Assembly: GCF_004023625.1 (NCBI RefSeq) | Contig: NZ_RPDJ01000026.1 | Location: 153,330-217,329 of the forward strand | Source of the DNA: Streptomyces cavernae | GTDB taxonomy: Bacteria; Actinomycetota; Actinomycetes; Streptomycetales; Streptomycetaceae | Direction: 5' to 3' | Length of the DNA stretch: 64,000 bases | Notes under the pieces: model-generated | Databases searched by the model: none | Told to the model about the DNA's origin: nothing | The model's input: only the letters and a program-made list of their open reading frames with translations | Shown here: positions 51,728 through 61,065 of the stretch, in pieces | Layout: every line of letters starts with the position of its first letter | Position numbering within the stretch: the first letter of the stretch is position 1 | Translations under genes and position numbers: made by a program

Positions 51728-51800
51728 TTGACGTTTCCGGGAGACGGAGTCCATCATCCTCGCCATGCAGTGTCAACGATGACATAAGTCAACGATGACA
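51728..51800 (+). promoter_or_regulatory. LacI-type promoter/operator of the sugar transporter
   Basis: TTGACG (51728-51733), 18-bp spacer, CATCAT (51752-51757), then operators TGTCAACGATGACA (51771-51784) and AGTCAACGATGACA (51787-51800), 16 bp apart. The LacI gene at 55202 is the likely repressor. Operators lie just downstream of the expected start site, suiting repression. Confidence 0.82.
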
Positions 51801-51859
51801 CCTCGGGACGGCATGCTCCGATGCCGGCCGCGCCGCTCCAATCCCGCAGGAGTCGTTTC

Positions 51860-52888
51860 ATGTCTCGCACCACTCGTCTGCCCCTGTCTCTCCTCAGAGT
51901 CGCTGCGTGCACGGGCATCGCGGCCCTCACCCTGACGGCCTGCGGATCCGGCTCCGGTTCCGGATCGGGTTCCGCCAGCGCCGGTTCGGGTGACGTCAAG
52001 GTCGGCCTGATCACCAAGACCGACACCAACCCGTTCTTCGTGAAGATGAAGGAGGGCGCGGAGAAGTCCGCCAAGGAGAACGGCGTCCAACTGGTCACCG
52101 CCGCAGGCAAGTTCGACGGCGACAACGCAGGCCAGGTCACGGCCATCGAGAACATGGTCGCCTCCGGCGTGAAGGGCATCCTGATCACCCCGAGCGACTC
52201 CAAGGCCATCGTGCCCGCCATCGAGAAGGCCCGCGCCAAGGGCGTCCTGGTGATCGCCCTTGACACCCCGACCGAGCCGGAAGACGCGGTCGACGCGCTC
52301 TTCGCCACCGACAACCTCAAGGCCGGCGAGCTGATCGGCGAATACGCCAAGGCGGCCATGAAGGGCAAGACCGCCAAGATAGCCACCCTCGACCTCGCGC
52401 CGGGCGTGTCCGTGGGCGTCCAGCGGCACAACGGCTTCCTGAAGGGCTTCGGCATCGACGAGAAGGACCCGGCCGTCGTCTGCTCCCAGGACACCGGAGG
52501 CGACCAGGCCAAGGGCCAGACGGCGATGGAGAACTGCCTCCAGAAGGAGCCCGACATCAACGTCGTCTACACCATCAACGAACCGGCCGCTCTGGGCGCT
52601 TACACCGCGCTCAAGGCGAAGGGCCGGGAGAAGGACGTCCTGATCGTCTCCGTCGACGGCGGCTGCACCGGCACCACGGCCGTCAAGGACGGCAAGATCG
52701 CCGCCACGTCCCAGCAGTACCCGCTGAAGATGGCCGCCGAGGGCGTCAAGGCCGTCGTCACCTACGCCAAGGACGGCAAGAAGGCGTCCGGTTACACCGA
52801 CACGGGCGTCACGCTGATCTCCGACAAGCCGCAGGACGGGGTCGCGTCCAAGGACACCGCCTACGGCCTGGAGAACTGCTGGGGCTGA
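51860..52888 (+). CDS. sugar ABC transporter substrate-binding lipoprotein, FrcB-like
   Basis: A 342-residue lipoprotein: signal with lipobox LTAC near residue 27, Gly/Ser linker, then a ribose-type binding fold: VGLITKTDTNPFFVKMKEGA, NMVASGVKGILITPSDSKAI, IALDTPTEPEDAVDALFATD. These segments resemble the fructose receptor FrcB of rhizobia. ATG follows GCAGGAG. Likely ligand fructose or a related monosaccharide; not proven by sequence. Confidence 0.88.
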   Translation: MSRTTRLPLSLLRVAACTGIAALTLTACGSGSGSGSGSASAGSGDVKVGLITKTDTNPFFVKMKEGAEKSAKENGVQLVTAAGKFDGDNAGQVTAIENMVASGVKGILITPSDSKAIVPAIEKARAKGVLVIALDTPTEPEDAVDALFATDNLKAGELIGEYAKAAMKGKTAKIATLDLAPGVSVGVQRHNGFLKGFGIDEKDPAVVCSQDTGGDQAKGQTAMENCLQKEPDINVVYTINEPAALGAYTALKAKGREKDVLIVSVDGGCTGTTAVKDGKIAATSQQYPLKMAAEGVKAVVTYAKDGKKASGYTDTGVTLISDKPQDGVASKDTAYGLENCWG

Positions 52889-52935
52889 GCCGCCCACGCG
52901 CCAGCCACCGCCGCCTCTTGAAACCCCTCAGCGGG

Positions 52936-52970
52936 GCGGCCGACCCCTCTTCCCGACCAGGGGCGGCCGC
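52936..52970 (+). terminator. hairpin between receptor and permease genes
   Basis: Arms GCGGCCGACCCCT and AGGGGCGGCCGC pair with a single bulged A around a ten-base loop. A smaller CCCCTCAGCGGGG hairpin lies just before it. Together they probably reduce read-through so that the receptor is most abundant. Confidence 0.6.
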
Positions 52971-53250
52971 CTCTCGTCCTCCGACAAGGACTTCACTTGA
53001 CCTCCTCCCCGCCGAACGACGGGGATCCCTTTCCTCGCGGGTCGGGCTTTCTGCTTCACAGCCCGCTGCCGCCTGGGTTACCAGCGAAGGGACGGTGCGC
53101 CGCCCACGGTCTTACACAAGCTCCACAGACCTGACTTCCCGCCAGCCCGGCGGTACGCCCGCCGACTTGGCTGTCACCGGCGGGCGCGACACAGCGTAAC
53201 GCATGCCGGACGCTGCGTGTCCGGAAATGTTTCCACGCAAGGAGTTCTTG
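52971..53250. mobile_element. orphan IS200/IS605-like end sequence, putative
   Basis: The segment CTTGACCTCCTCCCCGCCGA, followed by a CCCCG...CGGGG hairpin (53007-53024) and GATCCC, resembles the conserved end found at actinobacterial IS200/IS605 (TnpB) elements. A second hairpin, GCCCGCCG...CGGCGGGC, is at 53157-53185. No transposase or TnpB frame is present. It lies between receptor and permease genes, so it may be a small relic inserted in the operon. Recognition is by memory of similar ends, not by alignment. Confidence 0.35.
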
Positions 53251-54276
53251 ATGACTGCCACGTCCACGCCACCGTCCGTGCCACCGTCCACATCCAAGCC
53301 GTACGCCGAGCTCAAGGCACCGACCACGGCCCGCAGACTGCTCACGGCACCGACCACCGGCCCGCTGGTCGCCCTCCTCCTCGCCTGCGTCTTCTTCTCC
53401 CTGACGACCGACCAGTTCCTCACGGGCGGCAACTTCTCGCTGATCGTGCAGCAGGTCATGGTCGTCGGCACCCTCGCCATCGGGCAGACCCTGATCATCC
53501 TCACCGCGGGCATCGACCTGTCGTGCGGTGCCGTGATGGCGTTCGGCAGCATCGTGATCGCCAGAATGGCGGCCGAGGGCTCACTGCCCCCGCTGGCCGC
53601 CATCGGCCTGGGTCTCGCCGTCTGTGGTGGATTCGGGCTGATCAACGGTCTGTTGGTGCAGAAGATCCCGCTGCCGCCGTTCATCGTCACCCTCGGCATG
53701 CTCAACGTGGCGTTCGCGCTGACCCACATCTACTCCGAGGAGCAGACGGTCACCAACCTGCCCGGCCCGCTGACGGCCCTCGGGCAGACCTTCCCGCTCG
53801 GCCGCACCGACATCACCTACGGCTCCCTGGTCACCATCGCCCTGTTCCTGTCCTTCGCCTACGCGCTGAGCAGCACCAGCTGGGGCCGGCACGTCTACGC
53901 GCTGGGCAACAGCCAGGAAGCGGCGCGGCTCAACGGCATCCGCACGGGCCGGCTCACCGTGGGCATCTACACCGTGGCCGGCGTCCTCTACGGCATCGCC
54001 GCCCTGCTGCTCATCTCCCGCACCGGAGTCGGCGACCCGCAGGCGGGACAGACCGACAACCTCGACAGCATCACCGCCGTGGTCCTCGGCGGCACCAGCC
54101 TCTTCGGCGGACGCGGATCGGTCCTGGGCACCTTCATCGGCGTCCTCATCGTCGGCGTCTTCCGCAACGGCCTGCAGCTGATGGGGGTCGCCTCCATCTA
54201 CCAGACCCTGATCACCGGAGTCCTGGTCATCCTCGCGGTGACCGTCGACCAGATCTCCCGGAAGAAGGCCCGATGA
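53251..54276 (+). CDS. sugar ABC transporter permease, FrcC-like
   Basis: A 341-residue permease of the ribose/fructose class with about ten helices; signature ILTAGIDLSCGAVMAFGSIV and GNSQEAARLNGIRTGRLTVG. ATG follows AAGGAG. Its stop overlaps the ATPase start (ATGA). Confidence 0.92.
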   Translation: MTATSTPPSVPPSTSKPYAELKAPTTARRLLTAPTTGPLVALLLACVFFSLTTDQFLTGGNFSLIVQQVMVVGTLAIGQTLIILTAGIDLSCGAVMAFGSIVIARMAAEGSLPPLAAIGLGLAVCGGFGLINGLLVQKIPLPPFIVTLGMLNVAFALTHIYSEEQTVTNLPGPLTALGQTFPLGRTDITYGSLVTIALFLSFAYALSSTSWGRHVYALGNSQEAARLNGIRTGRLTVGIYTVAGVLYGIAALLLISRTGVGDPQAGQTDNLDSITAVVLGGTSLFGGRGSVLGTFIGVLIVGVFRNGLQLMGVASIYQTLITGVLVILAVTVDQISRKKAR

Positions 54277-55109
54277 CCACCACCTCCTCCCCCACCCCCG
54301 TGCTGCAGGCGCGCGGTCTGGTCAAGCGCTACGGCCATGTCACCGCCATCGACGGCGCCGACTTCGATCTGCTGCCGGGCGAGGTCCTCGCCGTCATCGG
54401 CGACAACGGGGCGGGCAAGACCAGCCTGATCAAGGCTCTCACCGGCGCGCTGGTCCCCGACGCGGGCGAGATACGTCTCAACGGCGAACCCATCACCTTC
54501 TCCGGTCCGCAGAGTGCGCGCGCCCACGGCATCGAGACGGTGTATCAGGACCTCGCCGTGGCCGCTTCGATGGACATCGCCTCCAATGTGTTCCTGGGGC
54601 GCGAGCTTCGCCGTCCCGGCGTCCTCGGCAGTGTCTTCCGCATGCTGGACAAGAAGCGCATGCGTCAGGAGGCCGCCGAGCACATGGCCGACCTGAAGAT
54701 CGGCCTGCGCTCGCTGACGCAGTCGGTCGAGACGCTCTCCGGTGGCCAGCGGCAGGCGGTGGCGGTCGCCCGTTCCGTCGCCTGGGCCCGCAGCGTCGTC
54801 GTCATGGACGAACCCACCGCCGCCCTCGGCGTCAAGGAGTCCGGTCAGGTCCTGGACCTCATCCGCCGCGTCCGGGACAGGGGCATGCCGGTCGTCCTGA
54901 TCAGCCACAACATGCCGCACGTCTTCGAGATCGCCGACCGGATCCACGTCCACCGGCTGGGCCGGCGTGCTGCCGTGATCAAGCCCTCCGACTACTCCAT
55001 GGCGGAGGTCGTCGCCATCATGACCGGGGCGCTCACCGTCGATGCTGCGGGAGGTACGGTCGTTGCGGACTCCGAGGCGGCCAAGGCCGCGGGCGTCCAG
55101 GCAAACTGA
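54273..55109 (+). CDS. sugar ABC transporter ATP-binding protein, FrcA-like
   Basis: A 278-residue single-domain ATPase: Walker A GDNGAGKTS, signature ETLSGGQRQAVAVARSVAWA, Walker B VVVMDEPTAALG. Ribose systems use a fused double ATPase of about 500 residues; a single domain matches FrcA. ATG overlaps the permease stop. Confidence 0.92.
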   Translation: MTTTSSPTPVLQARGLVKRYGHVTAIDGADFDLLPGEVLAVIGDNGAGKTSLIKALTGALVPDAGEIRLNGEPITFSGPQSARAHGIETVYQDLAVAASMDIASNVFLGRELRRPGVLGSVFRMLDKKRMRQEAAEHMADLKIGLRSLTQSVETLSGGQRQAVAVARSVAWARSVVVMDEPTAALGVKESGQVLDLIRRVRDRGMPVVLISHNMPHVFEIADRIHVHRLGRRAAVIKPSDYSMAEVVAIMTGALTVDAAGGTVVADSEAAKAAGVQAN

Positions 55110-55201
55110 CGACACGACAGAAACACTCACGGGGTCCGGCCGCGTGCCACGCACCTTGCCGCCGCGGCCGGAACCGACGAGCATGGGAGACAGTTCACTC
55201 C

Positions 55202-56233
55202 ATGGCAGCAGGCCGCCGCCCCACGCTGGCAGACGTCGCCCGAGAAGTGGGTGTCAGTGCGAAGACCGTCTCCCGCGTCCTCAACGAGGACGGACCCGTC
55301 TCGGCCCGGACCAGGGAACAGGTGCTCACCGCCGTGGCCAGACTCGGCTTCCAGCCGAACCTCATGGCACGCAACATCCGCGTCGGCGGGCCCGACACCA
55401 CCATCGGACTGGTCGTCCCCGACCTGGGCAACCCCTTCTTCGGGGCCGTGGCCAGGAGCATCGAGGACACGGTCCGCGACCGCGGCCTGACCCTGCTCAT
55501 GGGATCGTCCGCGGACGATCCCGACCGCGAACGCGCTCTGACGGACACGTTCCTCGCCCGCCGCATCAGCATCCTGATGGTCGCGCCGTCCGTCGGCGCC
55601 GACCACTCCCACCTCAGGACCCACCGCGCCGCGGGCCTGCCCGTCGTCTTCGTCGACCGTCCGGGTGCGGGCCTGGTCACGGACAGCGTCGTCAGCTCCA
55701 ACCGCGCGGGCTCCCATGACGGCGTCGCCCACCTGATCGCCCACGGCCACCGGCGCATCGGCTTCGTGGGCGACCTTCCCACCAAGCTCTACACCCGCCG
55801 CGAGCGCCTGGCCGGATACCGTGCGGCCCTGCAGGAAGCCGGTCTCCCCCACGACCGCTCGCTGGTCGTCAACGCCCACGACCAGCGCGGGGCGTCGGCC
55901 GCCACCTCCCAACTCCTGGGCCTGGCGGATCCCCCGACCGCCCTGTTCGCGGGCAACAACATCGTCGCGCTGGGCATCGTCACCGAACTCGCCCGCCGCA
56001 GACGCAAGGACGTCGCCGTCGTCGCCTTCGACGACGTGGCACTCGCCGAGGCACTGGAACCGGCCCTGACGGTCGTTGCCCAGCACCCCGAGGAGATCGG
56101 CAGATCGGCGGCGACCGCCGCCCTGGCCCGCCTGGACGGCGATCGCTCCCGCGTCCGCACCATCACCGTCCGCACCCGGCTGATCGTCCGGGGTTCGGGC
56201 GAGCGCCCTGCTCCGGCGCTGCAGGAGGCGTGA
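55202..56233 (+). CDS. LacI family repressor of the sugar transporter
   Basis: A 343-residue LacI protein: helix-turn-helix TLADVAREVGVSAKTVSRVL at residues 8-27, hinge MARNIRVGG, then a sugar-binding domain (TIGLVVPDLGNPFFGAVARS). It lies 92 bp after the ATPase gene. The paired TGTCAnCGnTGACA operators upstream of the transporter and of the ABM gene are its likely targets. ATG follows GGGAGACAG. Confidence 0.92.
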   Translation: MAAGRRPTLADVAREVGVSAKTVSRVLNEDGPVSARTREQVLTAVARLGFQPNLMARNIRVGGPDTTIGLVVPDLGNPFFGAVARSIEDTVRDRGLTLLMGSSADDPDRERALTDTFLARRISILMVAPSVGADHSHLRTHRAAGLPVVFVDRPGAGLVTDSVVSSNRAGSHDGVAHLIAHGHRRIGFVGDLPTKLYTRRERLAGYRAALQEAGLPHDRSLVVNAHDQRGASAATSQLLGLADPPTALFAGNNIVALGIVTELARRRRKDVAVVAFDDVALAEALEPALTVVAQHPEEIGRSAATAALARLDGDRSRVRTITVRTRLIVRGSGERPAPALQEA

Positions 56234-56361
56234 CGACGAAAGCGGCGCAGGGGCACGGTCGCGGTCATGGTCACGGTTCCCGGTCATCGCCGGGCACCCA
56301 GCTCGCGCTCGAACCGAACTGACAGCACCAGGGAGGGAGTTGGTGTGGCCCGGCTGTCCCG

Positions 56362-57384
56362 TCAGCCCGCGAGGTGCCGCACCGTCACCCCGTGGGCGGC
56401 CAGCCTCTCGGGCAGATCCGCCAGCGTGGGCAACTGCTCGATGTGGTGCACCCCGGCGGGCACGCTCGCGGTGAGCAGTTCGCGGGTGACGTACGCGGCC
56501 ACCAGTCCGGAGACGCGGCTTTGTGCCCGCCCGGTGAGGGCACAGGCCGCGCGGTGGTCACCGCGGCGGGCGTCGGCCCGTACGGCGAAGCCGTCACCGC
56601 CGAAATGGACACGGCTGAAGGAGCCTGTCAGCGCTCGTTGGAGCCCGGGCCGACCGGCGCCGCCCAGCAGTCCGGTCCGGCGCAGGGCGAAGAGCGCGGC
56701 GGTCAGCGGCCGCGAGTCCAGGCACAACCGTGTGGTCGCCTCGGGGACGCCGAGCGTACGCCGCAGGGTGTACTGGTCGGAGAACGGGAACGGATGGACG
56801 GTCCTCCTTCCGTACCCGGGCACGGCGATGCGCTTCGGACGGGCCGTGACCGGCTCGGCCAGAGCCGCGACGGTCCAGCGCACCGCGTCGGCGCCGTGCC
56901 GCTCGCCCGCGCCGAGCAGCACCGTGAGATCGAGGCGGTCGGCTCCGCCGACGGCCTCGTGGGCGCGGCGGGCGAGCAGGTTCGTCAGCCCGGGGGCGAC
57001 GCCGACGCTGAGGACGGCCGTGGCCCCGGCGTCGACCGCGGGCTCGTGCCATTCCGCCACGGCGTCCAGCAGCCGACGACTGGCGCCGACGTCCACGACA
57101 TGGATGCCTCGTGTCAGGCAGGTTCGTGCGACCGCGGCCTCCGGGGGCTCGACGCACAACACCACGACGAGCACGTCACCGAGTTCGTCGAGCACCTGCC
57201 GGAAGCCGGCCAGGTCACCCACGTCGACCCGCTGACCGCCCTGCCGACGAGCGCGGGCACCGTCACGTCCGCCGGGCACCACCTGCCCGGGAAACCACTC
57301 CTTCAACTGGGAGGTCACCGTCGAACCGACGGCTCCGTAGCCGCCGACGACGAGGATCCGTCCACCCGGAGCTCCGGATTTCAC
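56362..57384 (-). CDS. saccharopine dehydrogenase-like NAD(P)-binding protein
   Basis: A 340-residue protein with a Rossmann motif GRILVVGGYGAVGSTV at the start and SVGVAPGLTNLLARRAHEAV in the middle, as in the Lys9/saccharopine dehydrogenase-related family. GTG start (VKSGAPGG). It is 78 bp downstream of the MFS gene on the same strand, so probably co-transcribed with it under the TetR operator. Substrate unknown. Confidence 0.82.
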   Translation of the reverse strand: MKSGAPGGRILVVGGYGAVGSTVTSQLKEWFPGQVVPGGRDGARARRQGGQRVDVGDLAGFRQVLDELGDVLVVVLCVEPPEAAVARTCLTRGIHVVDVGASRRLLDAVAEWHEPAVDAGATAVLSVGVAPGLTNLLARRAHEAVGGADRLDLTVLLGAGERHGADAVRWTVAALAEPVTARPKRIAVPGYGRRTVHPFPFSDQYTLRRTLGVPEATTRLCLDSRPLTAALFALRRTGLLGGAGRPGLQRALTGSFSRVHFGGDGFAVRADARRGDHRAACALTGRAQSRVSGLVAAYVTRELLTASVPAGVHHIEQLPTLADLPERLAAHGVTVRHLAG

Positions 57385-57462
57385 TGCGGTCGTCCTCTCG
57401 GCCGGTCGATGGAGTTCCCCGAGCCGGCCCGCCGGCGGGTGACCCGGCGGGCGTCGATGCCG

Positions 57463-58896
57463 TCAGTGCACATGCGGGCCGCCGGTCGACTGCGGCTTAC
57501 CGCGCGGTACGAGTCCCAGCGCCACCACCGCACTCGCCGCCGTCGCGAGGGCGCAGACGACGAAGGCGTCCTTGAAGCCGCCGACGGAGCCGCGCTCGAT
57601 GCCCGTCGCGGCGATGGTCGACACGACCGCCACGCCGATCGAACCGCCCAGTTCGTGGAAGGTGTTGACGACTCCGGACGCCAGGCCCGCCTCGTGGTGC
57701 TCCACCATGCCCAGGGCGGTGGTGGTGGCGGTGACGAAGACCGCGCCGATCCCGAAGGACGCGACGACGAAGCCGGAGACGAGACCGGCGTACACGCTCC
57801 CGTCGGCGGTGAGCCGGGTCAGGGGCACGGCTCCGGCAGCCGCGATCGCCATGCCGCCCACGGCGACGGCGCGGCTGCCGAGCCGCCCGACGAGCCGGGA
57901 CCCGAGGTGGGCGCCGAGACCGGTCGCCACGGCCATCGGCAGGAACAGCAGACCGGTCTTGAGCGGACTGAAGTCCCGCACGTGTTGCAGGTAGACCGAG
58001 CCGAGGAAGAAGAAGGCGAGCAGCAGCGCGGTGGCGATCAGCATCAGGAACGCGCCCGCGACGACCGGCCGCCGGGTGAACATCCGCAGGTCCATCAGCG
58101 GGGCCCGGCTCGCCCGTTCCACCGCGGCGAACACCGCGTACAGAACCAGCGCGGCGGCGATCGGGAGCAGTGCGGCGGCGCCGTCCCAGCCCACGTCACC
58201 CGCCTGCACCAGGCCGTAGATGAGGGAGGCGGTGGCCGTGGTGACCAGCAGCGCGCCGGGCACGTCGAGCCGGATCGGCTGCGGTGGGCGGGCGGGGACG
58301 AACGCGGGCAGGGCAGCGAGGACGGCGAGGCCGATCGGCACGTTGATGTAGAAGACCCACTGCCAGCCGGGTCCGGAGGTCAGTGCGCCGCCGATCAGTA
58401 CACCGGCGGCCGCGCCGGTGCCGCCGATCGCGGCCCAGACGCCCAGCGCCTTGTTGCGCTCGGTGCCGTGGAAGGTGGTGGTGACGACGGAGAGCGCCGC
58501 CGGGGAGAGCAGGGCGGCGCCGACGCCCTGGGCGATACGGCCGCCGAGCAGCATGGGGGCGCTCGAGGCGAGGCCGGCCACCAGCGACGCGGCGGTGAAG
58601 AGAGCGAGCCCGGTGAGCAGGGTGCGGCGGGCGCCCAGGGCGTCGGCGAGGCGGCCACCGAGCAGCATCAGGCCGCCGAAGCACAGGGTGTACGCGGTGA
58701 CTACCCAGGTCAGCATCGTCCGGCCGAGGTCGAGGTCGGCGGCCATGTCGGGCAGCGCGACGTTCACCACGGTGACGTCCAGGACGAGCATGAACTGCGC
58801 GACGCAGATGAGAGCCAGTGCCGTCCAGCGACGGGGATCGGCCGGTGGGCTGTGGTGGTCCGGCGCGTGCTGCGTGCCGGCTGCGGGGTGAGTCAT
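57463..58896 (-). CDS. DHA2-type MFS drug efflux transporter
   Basis: A 477-residue drug:proton antiporter with 14 predicted helices. DHA2 motifs: CVAQFMLVLDVTVVNVALPD in helix 1, GGRLADALGARRTLLTGLAL after helix 2 and GVGAALLSPAALSVV. Divergent from a TetR gene with an operator between them, the normal arrangement of an inducible efflux pump. Confidence 0.92.
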   Translation of the reverse strand: MTHPAAGTQHAPDHHSPPADPRRWTALALICVAQFMLVLDVTVVNVALPDMAADLDLGRTMLTWVVTAYTLCFGGLMLLGGRLADALGARRTLLTGLALFTAASLVAGLASSAPMLLGGRIAQGVGAALLSPAALSVVTTTFHGTERNKALGVWAAIGGTGAAAGVLIGGALTSGPGWQWVFYINVPIGLAVLAALPAFVPARPPQPIRLDVPGALLVTTATASLIYGLVQAGDVGWDGAAALLPIAAALVLYAVFAAVERASRAPLMDLRMFTRRPVVAGAFLMLIATALLLAFFFLGSVYLQHVRDFSPLKTGLLFLPMAVATGLGAHLGSRLVGRLGSRAVAVGGMAIAAAGAVPLTRLTADGSVYAGLVSGFVVASFGIGAVFVTATTTALGMVEHHEAGLASGVVNTFHELGGSIGVAVVSTIAATGIERGSVGGFKDAFVVCALATAASAVVALGLVPRGKPQSTGGPHVH

Positions 58897-58943
58897 GACG
58901 ATTCCTCGACGGCTGGAGACGGACGGGTGGGCGAGGCCTCAAC

Positions 58944-58999
58944 TGAACTGTACGGCACAGTTCAATTGAACTCAACGGTTCAGTTCAGTTCAGCCGCTA
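58944..58999. promoter_or_regulatory. TetR operator between MFS and TetR genes
   Basis: TGAACTGT-ACGGC-ACAGTTCA (58944-58964) is a perfect 8-bp-arm dyad. It is followed by TTCAATTGAA and by GTTCAGTTCAGTTC, giving further half sites. The array covers most of the 114-bp divergent region and should let the TetR protein repress both genes. Confidence 0.8.
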
Positions 59000-59010
59000 G
59001 GATCGGGCTC

Positions 59011-59679
59011 ATGACCGCGGAGAACGTCAAGCAACCCCCCAGCGGCCCTCGTGCAGAACTGAAACGGCGGGCCATCGTCCGTGCGGCGCGGGAACTGTTC
59101 CTGCGGGACGGTTTCGGTGTCGGAATGGACGTCATCGCCGCCGAGGCCGGCGTGTCCAAGGTGACCGTCTACAACCACTTCGGCAGCAAGGAAGCCCTGT
59201 TCACAGCGGTCATCACCAGTGCGCTCGACGAACCCCTCGGCCATGCCTCGTCGGCCGCGCTCGAGGGGCTGCCGGAGGCCGAGGACCTGCGCGCGGCCCT
59301 CCTCCTCGCCGCCCGCGCCTGGGTGCACGCCGTCAGGACGAACGAGGACGTCATCGCCCTGCGCAACCTGGTCGCCGCCGAACGGAACCGCTTTCCGGAA
59401 CTGGGACGGGCCTGGCAGGGGCGCGGTCCCGAGGGCCACCACCCGGCCGTCGCCGGCGCACTTCGCGCGCTCGCGGACCAGGGACGGCTGGTGATCCCCG
59501 ACCTGGAAGCGGCGATCATCCAGCTCTACGCGCTGCTCGTCTTCCCCCACATGGTCTTCGGGATGTACGACACCCACATCGACGACAGCCTCACGGAGCG
59601 CCTCGTCGTCAGCGGGGTGGACATGTTCCTGGAGCACTACGGTCCACACGGACCGGGGGGACCGGGGCGGGAGGGATGA
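59011..59679 (+). CDS. TetR family regulator of the MFS pump
   Basis: A 222-residue TetR protein with DNA-binding domain KRRAIVRAARELFLRDGFGV and DVIAAEAGVSKVTVYNHFGS, and an AefR-like C-terminal domain (LRNLVAAERNRFPELGRAW). Divergent from the DHA2 exporter with the operator between. Start ATG has GGATCGGG upstream. Confidence 0.9.
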   Translation: MTAENVKQPPSGPRAELKRRAIVRAARELFLRDGFGVGMDVIAAEAGVSKVTVYNHFGSKEALFTAVITSALDEPLGHASSAALEGLPEAEDLRAALLLAARAWVHAVRTNEDVIALRNLVAAERNRFPELGRAWQGRGPEGHHPAVAGALRALADQGRLVIPDLEAAIIQLYALLVFPHMVFGMYDTHIDDSLTERLVVSGVDMFLEHYGPHGPGGPGREG

Positions 59680-59787
59680 GCTCCCGGAGGCGCCCCGAGG
59701 GAACCCGGACCGCGATGGAGGCGTTCTTACCAGTGGGAGCGGGGCGGGGCGGCCCGCCCTGTCGGCGGAAGGAACGAGGACGACGAG

Positions 59788-60042
59788 ATGAGCGACAAGG
59801 CCCGCAAACTGTTCGAGGCACTCGACCTCGACCAGAACGGGACCCTGAGCCGCGAAGAGGTGATCATCGCCCTGCGGGCGAAGGGGCCGTCTCTGGCCGC
59901 GTCGGGGGATCTGCCGTTCTGGGGACTGGGAGACGTCGACGCCTCCTCCGCGCTGTTCGACGCCGCTGACCAGAACGGGGACGCGGAACTGACCCTGGAG
60001 GAGTTCGCGGCGGTCGTGGACCGCCGGTTCGGCTGGCACTGA
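59788..60042 (+). CDS. EF-hand calcium-binding protein
   Basis: An 84-residue acidic protein with two EF-hand loops: DLDQNGTLSREE (residues 13-24) and DAADQNGDAELTLEEF. Both carry the usual Asp/Asn/Glu ligands. ATG follows AACGAGGACGACGAG. Such small calsymin-like proteins are common in Streptomyces; the role is Ca2+ buffering or signalling. Confidence 0.88.
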   Translation: MSDKARKLFEALDLDQNGTLSREEVIIALRAKGPSLAASGDLPFWGLGDVDASSALFDAADQNGDAELTLEEFAAVVDRRFGWH

Positions 60043-60327
60043 CCCGGGGTGGTCGTTGTCCGACCGGGGCGGCCGGACAACCGGGGCGGCCGGCACTCAC
60101 CCGGGGCGGCCGAGAACCTAGTGCCCCGGCAGGCAGCGTTTGCCCACAAGGAGCGGCGTCATGGGGTCCTCCCTGGTACCGGTGGGGAGGGCTGCCCTGC
60201 GGCCTCCTTCCCGGCCCAGTCTGTCCGCCCGTGCGTGGGTGGGCAAGCCGCCTGCCGCCCTGGCCCGGGCGGCGGCCGACGCCGTTTTCGTGCAGAGGAA
60301 TACCGCGTCCGTGCAGGAGAAGCGTCG
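60043..60327. other. degenerate region before a broken monooxygenase gene
   Basis: No intact gene. Open frames here lack domain character. GGGGCGGCCGG-type short repeats lie at 60050-60115. The sequence may contain the eroded 5' part of the monooxygenase that follows, since its FAD-binding head is missing. Confidence 0.45.
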
Positions 60328-60918
60328 GCAAACCAGCGTGCCATGGAGGTCTTCCGCGATCTCGGGATCGAGCAGGAGGTGCTGGAGAAGGGCACCCCGA
60401 GCTCCCTGATGGGCGACACGGTGTTCGCCACCGCGCTGCTCGGCGACGAGATCGGCCGCATCCGTACCTGGGGCACCGGCGACGAGAGCCTGACCGAGTA
60501 CGCGGCCCAGAGCCCGTGCGGAATGATCGACCTCCCGCAGACCTATCTGGAGCCCATCCTCCTGGCGGGCGCCGCCAAGCGGGGCGCCGTGGTCAGGCTG
60601 AACACCGCGCTGATCGACTTCGAGCAGGACGCGGCCCTGTCCGGAACGCAGTGGGCGGACGCCGCCGACGCCGTGGCACGGGAACTCGCTCTCGGTCTGC
60701 GTGCCGTCGTCATCGACCGCGACGCGCACGACGCCTACGGCGAGTGGAGCCGCCGCGCGGAGATCGACGAGGACGGCGTACTGCTGGTCCGTCCCGACGG
60801 GTATGTGGCGTGGCGCAGGCCGGGTGGTGCCCCTGGCGTCGAGGAGGCGACGCGCCTGCTGAGGGAGGCCCTGGCCGCGGTGCTCTGCCGACCCGCACCG
60901 TCGCCCTCCGAGAGGTGA
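60328..60918 (+). pseudogene. FAD-dependent aromatic monooxygenase remnant
   Basis: The frame has parts of a PheA/TfdB-type hydroxylase: ANQRAMEVFRDLGIEQEVLE, SPCGMIDLPQTYLEPILLAG and GAVVRLNTALIDFEQD. It then jumps to the enzyme's C-terminal thioredoxin-like end (AVVIDRDAHDAYGEWSRRAE, DGVLLVRPDGYVAWR). Both the N-terminal GxGxxG region and about 300 central residues are missing. The remaining frame is open but cannot encode a working enzyme. Confidence 0.8.
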
Positions 60919-61065
60919 CCGCATACAGGTGACCGGCGACAGGTGACCGTCCACGGGCGACCGGCGTCATGTGACCGGCGTCCGCGGACGGGCACCCGAT
61001 AGCCTGCACCGGGCGACCTCGACGGGTGAGGGTCAGGCCGGGATCGGTCGGAAGTGGGGGCGCGG

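Noticed and set aside
56374..59679. A 1101-residue open frame running through the MFS gene into TetR
   Set aside because: Only its last 222 residues are a real TetR protein; the rest is antisense to two convincing minus-strand genes.
60158..60409. Small plus-strand frame before the monooxygenase remnant
   Set aside because: Low-complexity Arg/Pro/Ala sequence in a degenerate area with no motif.
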